This document shows positions 44,599 through 52,298 of a stretch of 64,000 nt of DNA, in pieces. Source of the DNA: Streptomyces sp. NBC_00457 (GTDB lineage Bacteria > Actinomycetota > Actinomycetes > Streptomycetales > Streptomycetaceae); NCBI RefSeq assembly GCF_036014015.1, contig NZ_CP107905.1, positions 6,882,001 through 6,946,000 on the forward strand, given 5' to 3'. A program made the position numbers and the translations under genes. Below the pieces are notes generated by a model. It searched no databases and had not been told where the DNA came from. It saw only the letters and a list, made by a program, of their open reading frames with translations. Every line of letters begins with the position of its first letter. Positions within the stretch are counted from its first letter, which is position 1.

Positions 44599-45476
44599 CC
44601 GTCGACATCGAGGCGCTGGTCCGCACCCGCAGCCGCCACCCCGAGGCCATCACCGAGGCGGCCGCCCGCCGCATCCGACGGCCGCTGATGGGCGACTCGG
44701 GCCGACTGATGATCGTCGCCGCCGACCACCCCGCCCGCGGCGCGCTCAGCGTCGGCGACCGCAAGTTCGCCATGGCCAACCGCGTCGACCTGCTGGAACG
44801 CCTCTGCCTGGCCCTCGCCAGGCCCGGCGTCGACGGCGTCCTCGCCACCGCCGACATCCTGGACGACCTGCTGCTGCTCGGCGCCCTGGACGGCAAGGTC
44901 GTCATGGGCTCGATGAACCGCGGCGGCCTCCAGGGCGCCTCCTTCGAACTCGACGACCGCTTCACCGGCCACCGACCCCAGGACATCGAGCGCCTCGGCT
45001 TCGACGCGGGCAAGCTGCTGCTGCGGATCGACTTCGACGACCCGGGCTCCCTCACCACCCTGGAGTCCACGGCCCGCGCGATCGACGACATGGCGGCCCG
45101 CGGGCTCCCCGTGTTCGTCGAGCCGTTCATCAGCCGTCGGACGCCCGAGGGAAAGCTCCGCAACGATCTCTCCGCCGACGCCGTCACCAAGTCGATCGCC
45201 ATCGCCTCCGGCCTGGGCGGCACCTCGGCGTACACCTGGCTGAAGGTCCCCGTCACCGACAACCCGGACGACATGGCCCGGGTCATGGAGACCTCCACCC
45301 TGCCCGCCGTGCTGCTGGGCGGCGATGTCGGGGACGATCAGGACGGCGCGTACGAGAAATGGCGCGGCGCCCTCCAACTGCCCACCGTCCAGGGCCTGGT
45401 GGTCGGCCGTTCGCTGCTGTATCCGGCGGACGGCGATGTGGCCGCCGCCGTGGACACCGCCGTAGGACTGCTGTGA
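44595..45476 (+). CDS. Cgl0159-like TIM-barrel protein, probable inositol-pathway aldolase
   Basis: A 293-residue barrel of the type first noted in Corynebacterium inositol genes. It has LMIVAADHPARGAL near the N-terminus, VDGVLATADILDDLLLL, GSMNRGGLQG, VFVEPFISRR and a Lys in TWLKVPVTD that could form a Schiff base. Its coupling to iolC (GTGA overlap) suggests it cleaves the IolC product, 2-deoxy-5-keto-gluconate 6-phosphate, to dihydroxyacetone phosphate and malonate semialdehyde, in place of IolJ. That reaction is inferred from position. Confidence 0.82.
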   Translation: MTVDIEALVRTRSRHPEAITEAAARRIRRPLMGDSGRLMIVAADHPARGALSVGDRKFAMANRVDLLERLCLALARPGVDGVLATADILDDLLLLGALDGKVVMGSMNRGGLQGASFELDDRFTGHRPQDIERLGFDAGKLLLRIDFDDPGSLTTLESTARAIDDMAARGLPVFVEPFISRRTPEGKLRNDLSADAVTKSIAIASGLGGTSAYTWLKVPVTDNPDDMARVMETSTLPAVLLGGDVGDDQDGAYEKWRGALQLPTVQGLVVGRSLLYPADGDVAAAVDTAVGLL

Positions 45477-45483
45477 GGGCCGC

Positions 45484-46296
45484 ATGAGCAACGAGTTGTA
45501 CGTCCCGAAGGGCGCCACCGCCGACCCGCACTACGCGCTCGACATCGACCCCAAGCTGGCCGGGTGGACCCACTCCAGTCTGCGGATCGTCGAGCTGGAG
45601 GCGGGTGGTTCGCACACCTTCACCACCGGTGACAGCGAGTGGATCGTGGTGCCGCTGAGCGGTGGTTGTACGGTGCAAGTGGAGGACGAGGTATTCCAAC
45701 TCCTGGGCAGGGAGAGCGTGTTCGCGTCGGTCACCGACTTCGCGTACGCGCCCCGAGACGCCCGGGTACAGATCGCCTCCGGCGCGGGAGGCCGCTTCGC
45801 CCTGGCAGGAGCGAAGTGCGAGCGACGACTCCCCGCCCGCTACGGCCCCGCGCCGGAGGTTCCCGTCGAGCAGCGCGGCAGCGGCAACCGCACACGCCAT
45901 GTGCGCAACTTCGCCTCCGCCGACGCGTTCGAATGCGACAAGCTCATCGCGGTCGAGGTGATCACACCCGGCGGCAACTGGTCCTCGTATCCGCCGCACA
46001 AGCACGACGAGCACCGGCCCGGCGAGGAAGCGGAGCTCGAGGAGATCTACTACTTCGAGATCGACGGCCCGAACGGCTTCGGCTATCAGCGCGTATTCCC
46101 CTCCCGTGAGGGCGGATCGGACGTCCTCGCGGAGGTCCGCTCCGGAGACGCCGTCCTCGTCCCCGACGGATGGCACGGCCCGTCGATCGCCCAGCCCGGC
46201 CACGACATGTACTACCTGAACGTCATGGCGGGGCCCGGCGAGACTCGGGAGTGGCGGATCTGCTTCCACCCGGACCACACGGAGGGTTACCGATGA
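45484..46296 (+). CDS. iolB: 5-deoxy-glucuronate isomerase
   Basis: A 270-residue bicupin isomerase that converts 5-deoxy-glucuronate, the IolD product, to 5-dehydro-2-deoxygluconate. Cupin ligands are in SSYPPHKHDEH, EEIYYFEID and VPDGWHGPS, the standard IolB pattern. It lies 7 bp after the aldolase-like gene, and its stop overlaps iolD (ATGA). Confidence 0.95.
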   Translation: MSNELYVPKGATADPHYALDIDPKLAGWTHSSLRIVELEAGGSHTFTTGDSEWIVVPLSGGCTVQVEDEVFQLLGRESVFASVTDFAYAPRDARVQIASGAGGRFALAGAKCERRLPARYGPAPEVPVEQRGSGNRTRHVRNFASADAFECDKLIAVEVITPGGNWSSYPPHKHDEHRPGEEAELEEIYYFEIDGPNGFGYQRVFPSREGGSDVLAEVRSGDAVLVPDGWHGPSIAQPGHDMYYLNVMAGPGETREWRICFHPDHTEGYR

Positions 46297-48176
46297 CCTC
46301 AACGACGAGGCTGACGGTCGCGCAGGCGCTGGTGCGCTTCCTGTCCGTCCAGTACACGGAGCGGGACGGCATACGGCACCGGCTCATCGACGCCACCTGG
46401 GGCATCTTCGGCCACGGCAACGTCGCCGGGCTCGGCCAGGCGCTGCTCGAGTACGCCGATGACATGCCCTACCACCAGGGCCGCAACGAGCAGTCCATGG
46501 TGCACGCGGCGATCGGTTACGCCCGCCAGTCCAACCGCCTCTCCACGCACGCGGTGACGACCTCCATCGGCCCGGGCGCGACCAACCTGGTCACGGGCGC
46601 CGCCCTCGCCACCATCAACCACCTTCCGGTGCTGCTCCTCCCCGGCGACATCTTCGCCACCCGCCCCGCCGACCCGGTGCTCCAGCAGCTCGAAGTGCCG
46701 TACGCGGGCGACATCTCGGTCAACGACAGCCTCCGCCCGGTGTCGAGGTACTTCGACCGGATCCACCGCCCCGAGGCCCTGATCCCGGCGGCCCTGCAGG
46801 CGATGCGCGTACTCACCGACCCGGTGGAGACCGGCGCGGTGACCCTCGCGATGCCCCAGGACGTCCAGGCCGAGGCCTATGACTGGCCGGACGAGTTCTT
46901 CGCCGAGCGGACCTGGGTCGTACGACGGCCGGGAGCGGACCCGACCGAGCTCGCCGAGGCCGTGAACGCGATCCGCGCCGCCCGGCGCCCGCTCGTCGTC
47001 GCGGGCGGCGGCGTCCACCACAGCCGTGCCGAGGAGGCGCTGGAGGAGTTCGCCCGCACCACCGGCATCCCGGTCGCCTCCACCCAGGCGGGCAAGGGCT
47101 CCCTGCGCTTCGACCACCCGCAGGACGTCGGCGCCGTCGGCCACACCGGCACCGCCACCGCCGACGAACTCGCCCGCACCGCCGACCTGGTGATCGGCGT
47201 CGGCACCCGCTACACCGACTTCACCACGGCCTCCGGCACCCTCTTCACCGGCGAGAACGTCCGCTTCCTCAACCTCAACATCGCCCCGTACGACGGCCAC
47301 AAGCTCTCCGGTCTGCCGCTGATCGCGGACGCCCGCAGCGGCCTCCAGGAACTCACCCAGTCCCTGGGCATGCACGGCCACCGGGTCCCCGACGCGTACG
47401 TCACCGAGTACAGCGAGGACAAGGAGCGCTGGGAGCAGCGCGTCGACGCCTGCTTCGAGGCCGACGAGCCCGATGTACGCCCGACGCAGCCGCAGGTCAT
47501 CGGCGCGCTGGACGCCATCGTCGACGAGTCGGACATCATCATCAACGCGGCCGGCTCGCTCCCGGGCGATCTGCACAAGCTGTGGCGGGCGCGCTCGGCG
47601 GACCAGTACCACCTGGAGTACGGCTACTCCTGCATGGGCTACGAGATCCCGGCCGCGATCGGTGTGAAGCTCGCGGCGCCCGACCGTCCCGTATGGGCGC
47701 TGGTCGGCGACGGCACCTACCTGATGATGCCGACGGAGATCGTCACGGCCGTGCAGGAGGGCGTCGCGATCAAGATGCTGCTCGTGCAGAACCACGGGTA
47801 CGCGTCCATCGGCGGCCTGTCGGAGGAGACCGGCGCCGAGCGGTTCGGCACCGCCTACCGCTTCCGCGCCGGCGACGGGACGTTCTCCGGCGCCCCGCTG
47901 CCGGTGGATCTCGCCGCCAATGCCGCCAGCCTCGGCATGCGCGTGCTGCGTGCGAAGACCGTCGCCGACCTGCACGAGGCGCTCGCCGAGGCGCGCGCCG
48001 CCGACACTCCCACATGTGTCTACGTCGAGACCGAAACGGCATACACAGTGTCGGGCCCGCCTCCGGCGCAGGCCTGGTGGGATGTACCTGTGGCCGAAAC
48101 CGCGACCCGTTCGTCGGCGGTGAAGGCCCGCGAGGAGTACGACCGGCACGTCAGCGCCCGACGCCGCCCTCTGTGA
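46293..48176 (+). CDS. iolD: 3D-(3,5/4)-trihydroxycyclohexane-1,2-dione hydrolase
   Basis: A 627-residue ThDP enzyme that hydrolyses the cyclic diketone ring in inositol breakdown. Seen: GIFGHGNVAGLGQAL and YHQGRNEQSMVHAAIGYAR at the N-terminus (with the catalytic Glu), CMGYEIPAAIGVKLA, and the PP-domain motif VGDGTYLMMPTEIVTA ending in QNHGYASIGGLS. ATG 46293 overlaps the iolB stop. Length and motifs match the family fully. Confidence 0.95.
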   Translation: MTSTTRLTVAQALVRFLSVQYTERDGIRHRLIDATWGIFGHGNVAGLGQALLEYADDMPYHQGRNEQSMVHAAIGYARQSNRLSTHAVTTSIGPGATNLVTGAALATINHLPVLLLPGDIFATRPADPVLQQLEVPYAGDISVNDSLRPVSRYFDRIHRPEALIPAALQAMRVLTDPVETGAVTLAMPQDVQAEAYDWPDEFFAERTWVVRRPGADPTELAEAVNAIRAARRPLVVAGGGVHHSRAEEALEEFARTTGIPVASTQAGKGSLRFDHPQDVGAVGHTGTATADELARTADLVIGVGTRYTDFTTASGTLFTGENVRFLNLNIAPYDGHKLSGLPLIADARSGLQELTQSLGMHGHRVPDAYVTEYSEDKERWEQRVDACFEADEPDVRPTQPQVIGALDAIVDESDIIINAAGSLPGDLHKLWRARSADQYHLEYGYSCMGYEIPAAIGVKLAAPDRPVWALVGDGTYLMMPTEIVTAVQEGVAIKMLLVQNHGYASIGGLSEETGAERFGTAYRFRAGDGTFSGAPLPVDLAANAASLGMRVLRAKTVADLHEALAEARAADTPTCVYVETETAYTVSGPPPAQAWWDVPVAETATRSSAVKAREEYDRHVSARRRPL

Positions 48177-48197
48177 AGGAATGACTGGAGCTCAGCC

Positions 48198-49700
48198 ATG
48201 ACGAAGATCGTCAACCACTGGATCGGCGGCAAGACCGTCGAAGGCGCGTCGGGTACGTACGGGCCGGTCACCGACCCTGCCACCGGCGCGGTCACCACGA
48301 AGGTCGCGTTCGCCTCGGTCGACGAGGTGGACGCGGCGGTGCAGGCCGCCAAGGAGGCCTACGTGACCTGGGGCCAGTCCTCGCTGGCCCAGCGCACCAA
48401 CATCCTGTTCAAGTTCCGGGCGCTGCTGGACGCCAACCGGGACGCGATCGCCGAGCTGATCACCGCCGAGCACGGCAAGGTGCACTCCGACGCGCTCGGC
48501 GAGGTGGCGCGCGGCCTGGAGATCGTCGACCTGGCGTGCGGCATCAACGTGCAGCTGAAGGGCGAGCTGTCGACGCAGGTCGCCAGCCGCGTGGACGTCG
48601 CCTCCATCCGCCAGCCGCTGGGCGTCGTCGCGGGCATCACGCCGTTCAACTTCCCGGCGATGGTCCCGATGTGGATGTTCCCGATGGCCATCGCGTGCGG
48701 CAACACCTTCGTGCTGAAGCCGAGCGAGAAGGACCCGTCGGCGTCGATGAAGCTCGCCGAGTTGCTGGCGGAAGCCGGGCTGCCCGACGGCGTCTTCAAC
48801 GTCGTCCACGGCGACAAGGTGGCCGTGGACCGCCTGCTGGAGCACCCCGACGTCAAGGCGGTGTCGTTCGTCGGCTCGACCCCCATCGCCCGCTACATCC
48901 ACACCACCGCCTCCGCCAACCACAAGCGCGTCCAGGCGCTGGGCGGCGCCAAGAACCACATGCTGGTCCTCCCGGACGCCGACCTGGACGCGGCAGCGGA
49001 CGCCGCGGTCTCCGCCGCCTACGGCTCCGCGGGCGAGCGCTGCATGGCGATCTCCGCGGTCGTGGCCGTCGGCGCGATCGGTGACGAACTGGTCGAGAAG
49101 ATCCGCGAGCGCGCCGAGAAGATCAAGATCGGTCCCGGCAACGACCCCACGTCCGAGATGGGCCCGCTGATCACGAAGGCCCACCGCGACAAGGTGGCGT
49201 CGTATGTGAAGGGCGCCCCGGCGCAGTACGCGAAGGTCGTGCTCGACGGCACCGACTTCACGGTCGAGGGCTATGAGGACGGTCACTGGATCGGCATCTC
49301 GCTGCTCGACAAGGTGCCGCCGGGCTCGGACGCGTACCGGGACGAGATCTTCGGCCCGGTGCTGTGCGTCCTGCGCGTGGAGACCTACGAGCAGGGCGTG
49401 GAGCTGATCAACAACTCGCCCTACGGCAACGGCACCGCGATCTTCACCCGGGACGGCGGCGCCGCCCGCCGCTTCCAGCTGGAGATCGAGGCCGGCATGG
49501 TCGGCGTGAACGTCCCGATCCCGGTCCCCGTCGGCTATCACAGCTTCGGCGGCTGGAAGGACTCCCTCTTCGGCGACCACCACATCTACGGCAACGACGG
49601 CACGCACTTCTACACCCGCGGCAAGGTCGTCACCACCCGCTGGCCCGACCCGGCCGACGCCCCGGCCGGCGTCGACCTGGGCTTCCCGCGCAACCACTGA
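48198..49700 (+). CDS. mmsA: CoA-acylating (methyl)malonate-semialdehyde dehydrogenase
   Basis: A 500-residue aldehyde dehydrogenase. It oxidises malonate semialdehyde from inositol to acetyl-CoA, or methylmalonate semialdehyde from valine to propionyl-CoA, with NAD and CoA. Catalytic Cys282 lies in GSAGERCMAIS; TPFNFPAMVPMWMFPMA and the C-terminal PVPVGYHSFGGWKDS are characteristic of MmsA/IolA. It is last in the inositol operon, 21 bp after iolD. A strong terminator follows. Confidence 0.95.
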   Translation: MTKIVNHWIGGKTVEGASGTYGPVTDPATGAVTTKVAFASVDEVDAAVQAAKEAYVTWGQSSLAQRTNILFKFRALLDANRDAIAELITAEHGKVHSDALGEVARGLEIVDLACGINVQLKGELSTQVASRVDVASIRQPLGVVAGITPFNFPAMVPMWMFPMAIACGNTFVLKPSEKDPSASMKLAELLAEAGLPDGVFNVVHGDKVAVDRLLEHPDVKAVSFVGSTPIARYIHTTASANHKRVQALGGAKNHMLVLPDADLDAAADAAVSAAYGSAGERCMAISAVVAVGAIGDELVEKIRERAEKIKIGPGNDPTSEMGPLITKAHRDKVASYVKGAPAQYAKVVLDGTDFTVEGYEDGHWIGISLLDKVPPGSDAYRDEIFGPVLCVLRVETYEQGVELINNSPYGNGTAIFTRDGGAARRFQLEIEAGMVGVNVPIPVPVGYHSFGGWKDSLFGDHHIYGNDGTHFYTRGKVVTTRWPDPADAPAGVDLGFPRNH

Positions 49701-49711
49701 GCGACACAGCT

Positions 49712-49740
49712 GAGCCCGGGCACCGCACGTGCCCGGGCTC
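49712..49740. terminator. Bidirectional terminator after mmsA
   Basis: Perfect 12-bp arms GAGCCCGGGCAC and GTGCCCGGGCTC around CGCAC, in the 47-bp space between convergent stops. Confidence 0.9.
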
Positions 49741-49747
49741 CGTCATG

Positions 49748-50593
49748 TCACTGGCCGTTGGCTTCCTTGAGCGCCTCGGTGAGGTCACCGGTCTGCGCGG
49801 CGGGCGGCGCCGCGATGTCGGCCGTGGCGCCGAACTTCTCGAAGTCCATGGTGACCGACATGGTGCCGAACTCCTGCGATATGCGGACCGGCAGGTCCTT
49901 GGCGCCCACCCAGACGTCCATGGTGATCGAGTCGCCGCCGCCGGTCAGCGAGTTGAAGAGGTTGCCCTCGTCGCTGTAGGCCTCCTGGAGCTTGCCCATG
50001 TTCGCCTGGTCGATCACGGCCCGGTAGTGGGTCGTGCTCTGCCCGTTGACCGTCTGCTTGCCGAGGTTCTCGACGTCGTCCGCGTACTTCAGGCCCTTCA
50101 TCGTGGCCGACGGGCTGCCGCCGCTGCTTCCGCTGAGCGCGTCGGCACCCTTCTCGCCGAAGACCGCCGAGCCGTCGACCTTCATCCACTCCTTGCCGGC
50201 GAGCGGGCCGGAGGGCTGCGGGTCGACGTCGTAGTAATAGGCGCCGTCCACGAAGAGCACGCGGATCGTCGGGGCGTCCGTCAGCGTCTGCATCTGGGCG
50301 GCCTTGGTGTCCATCTCGACGTCGTACTCGTACCCGTCACCCCAGGAGTACGTGCCCTCCATGGCTATGGGGGCGCCGCCGTTCATCGTGGTGCTCATCT
50401 TCACCTCGGCCGACCCGAGCTCCTCGGTCCGGTCCGCCGCCCGCGAGAGCACCGCCTTGATCTGCTCGACGTTGCCGACCGCCTTGGCCGCCTGCTCCGC
50501 GGTCTCCTTCGTGGCCTCCGCGCCGCACCCGGCCGTCGCCACCAACGCCGCCGCCGTGAACCCCACCCAGGCAGCGGTGTGCTTCTGCTTCAT
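49748..50593 (-). CDS. Lipoprotein, LolA/LppX-like fold
   Basis: A 281-residue lipoprotein. The signal ends in the lipobox VATAGCG with the modified Cys23. The mature body resembles the actinobacterial LpqN/LppX-type beta-sheet lipoproteins: VEMDTKAAQMQTLTD, IRVLFVDGAYYYDV, MDVWVGAKDLPVRI. Such proteins may carry lipids or sense the envelope. It is a single gene convergent with mmsA. Function otherwise unknown. Confidence 0.85.
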   Translation of the reverse strand: MKQKHTAAWVGFTAAALVATAGCGAEATKETAEQAAKAVGNVEQIKAVLSRAADRTEELGSAEVKMSTTMNGGAPIAMEGTYSWGDGYEYDVEMDTKAAQMQTLTDAPTIRVLFVDGAYYYDVDPQPSGPLAGKEWMKVDGSAVFGEKGADALSGSSGGSPSATMKGLKYADDVENLGKQTVNGQSTTHYRAVIDQANMGKLQEAYSDEGNLFNSLTGGGDSITMDVWVGAKDLPVRISQEFGTMSVTMDFEKFGATADIAAPPAAQTGDLTEALKEANGQ

Positions 50594-50677
50594 CTGTCCC
50601 CACCCGTAGCTGTGAATCTACTGTGCCCGGAACTCTAGCGAGCCCCACTGACACCAGCGTCGACAGCAGCGTGATCG

Positions 50678-52060
50678 TCACCGCGGCACCGACCGGATCA
50701 GGTCCCGCAGCCGCTCGACGTACAACCGCATGTTCTTGTGCGCGACGTCGGTGTCCGGATAGCGGCTCGCGAACCACAGGCCCTCGTGGAGCCGGTTGAT
50801 CCATACGCACACCTGGTCGCCGTAGGACACCCGCAGCAGTCCGTACGCCGCCAGCTCGGACCAGTCCGCGGAGCGGGGCAGGTCCCGTCCGTCGACGAAG
50901 GAGACGATGGAGTACAGGTCGGGCGAGGTCGGACGGAAGTCGGAGCCGAGCAGCCGCAGCACCCGGGCGATGGGCATGCGGGCCAGCGACCGGTTGGCGT
51001 GCATCTCGGCGCGTACGGCCTTCAGGGCGGCCGGGAAGTCGAGGCCCGGCGCCAGGGGAACCTCGATCGGGGCGCCGCCCACGAACCAGCCCACGGTGTC
51101 CGACCAGTGGGACTTCATCCGGGTGTGGAAGGGCACGACCGTGCGGTAGACGGACTGCCCGCCGAGCTCCCGGACGATGAGGCCGGTGGCGGCCAGGACG
51201 CCGACGAGGCTGCCGCCGTAGGGCCGGCAGTACGCCTCGAAGGCGGCGGCGTCGTCCGCGTCCACCAGCGTCTCCCGCATCAGCTTCTGGGTGGGCAGCC
51301 CGGCGTCGGGATCCAGGCCGAGGTCGACGGGGAAGTTCGGCAGCCTGCCGTCGCAGCGGCGGATGAACTCCCGCCAGCGGGCGACGATTTCGTGGCTCTC
51401 GTCGATCCGGTCGGCGTCCGCCCGCTCGATCTCGCAGAAGTCGACATAGCTGCTGACCGGGTCCCGCGGAGCCGGACCGCCCTCGACGCCGGTCGTGTAC
51501 AGCTCGTGGATCTCGGCGGGGATGCGCTGGATCGAGTAGGAGTCGACGTTGCTGTGGTCGAAGGCCATGTACACGCTGGTGGAGTCGGAGCGGACGACCG
51601 CCGCGTACATGAGGTTCGGCCAGCGCAGCGCGTCCGCCGTCGTGTCGAAGCGGTCCTGGAGGTGCTGGACCAGTTCGGCGGCGTCGGGGAAGTCGCCGAC
51701 GTCCTCGCGGTGCAGGGACACGGCACCCGGGGCAAGAGTGAAGCGCCGTAGCGCGTCGCCGTCCGGCCGGAAGCCGCTGCGCAGCGTCTCGTGCCTCAGG
51801 GTCCAGCCCCGCAGCGCGTCCTGCAGCGCGTCCAGGTCGACCCGGCCCGGGATGTCGAAGGCCGTACCGAGCCAGGTCGGCACGAACAGGCCGTCCTCCC
51901 GCACACTTCGCGCCGTTTTGATGTGCGACTCCTGGATGTACGCCGGTGGCCGGGTGTCATCCGGCAGGCCCGCCGCCGCCTCCACGGTCGCCGGGCTGAG
52001 CGTCCACTCGACGAGCCGTCCGGGCCGGACCTCGCAGCGCTGGATGTCAGTGATGCGCAC
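50678..52060 (-). CDS. Stand-alone condensation-domain protein (NRPS C / PapA-like)
   Basis: A 460-residue protein of the chloramphenicol-acetyltransferase-like superfamily. The active-site motif HHxxxDG appears as FDHSNVDSY: the second His and the Asp are kept, the first His is Asp. Other typical segments are RHETLRSGF, PFHTRMKSHWSDTVGWFVGG and ADWSELAAYGLLRVSYGD. It likely forms an ester or amide from an acyl carrier or acyl-CoA, as PapA enzymes do. No carrier, adenylation or PKS gene is nearby. GTG 52060 is preceded by CGGAGA. Confidence 0.85.
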   Translation of the reverse strand: MRITDIQRCEVRPGRLVEWTLSPATVEAAAGLPDDTRPPAYIQESHIKTARSVREDGLFVPTWLGTAFDIPGRVDLDALQDALRGWTLRHETLRSGFRPDGDALRRFTLAPGAVSLHREDVGDFPDAAELVQHLQDRFDTTADALRWPNLMYAAVVRSDSTSVYMAFDHSNVDSYSIQRIPAEIHELYTTGVEGGPAPRDPVSSYVDFCEIERADADRIDESHEIVARWREFIRRCDGRLPNFPVDLGLDPDAGLPTQKLMRETLVDADDAAAFEAYCRPYGGSLVGVLAATGLIVRELGGQSVYRTVVPFHTRMKSHWSDTVGWFVGGAPIEVPLAPGLDFPAALKAVRAEMHANRSLARMPIARVLRLLGSDFRPTSPDLYSIVSFVDGRDLPRSADWSELAAYGLLRVSYGDQVCVWINRLHEGLWFASRYPDTDVAHKNMRLYVERLRDLIRSVPR

Positions 52061-52260
52061 AGGGCGTCTCCGTTCGCGAAGGGGGCAGACCTTCAAGGAT
52101 CTGCCGGGGCGCCCCCGGAAACCCGCCGTGTCGTGATCTTTCAATGGATCGAGTGGCGCTTCGAACAGCGGTTCTTGTACGGCAGTGCGCGTACCACGGG
52201 CGCGGTATACGGGACGGTGCGTGTACGCCCCTGGGAGGTCAGAGGGTTCCGCCCAGAAGC

Positions 52261-52298
52261 TGTCGGGGGCCGACAGGTTGGCCGCGTACCGTTGACGC
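52261..52298 (+). promoter_or_regulatory. Probable leaderless promoter with palindrome before the hydrolase-ABC gene
   Basis: TACCGT (52287-52292) ends 6 bp before the ATG, and no ribosome site is present, as expected for leaderless transcription. TGTCGG-GGG-CCGACA (52261-52275) is a perfect palindrome near the -35 position. Confidence 0.5.
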
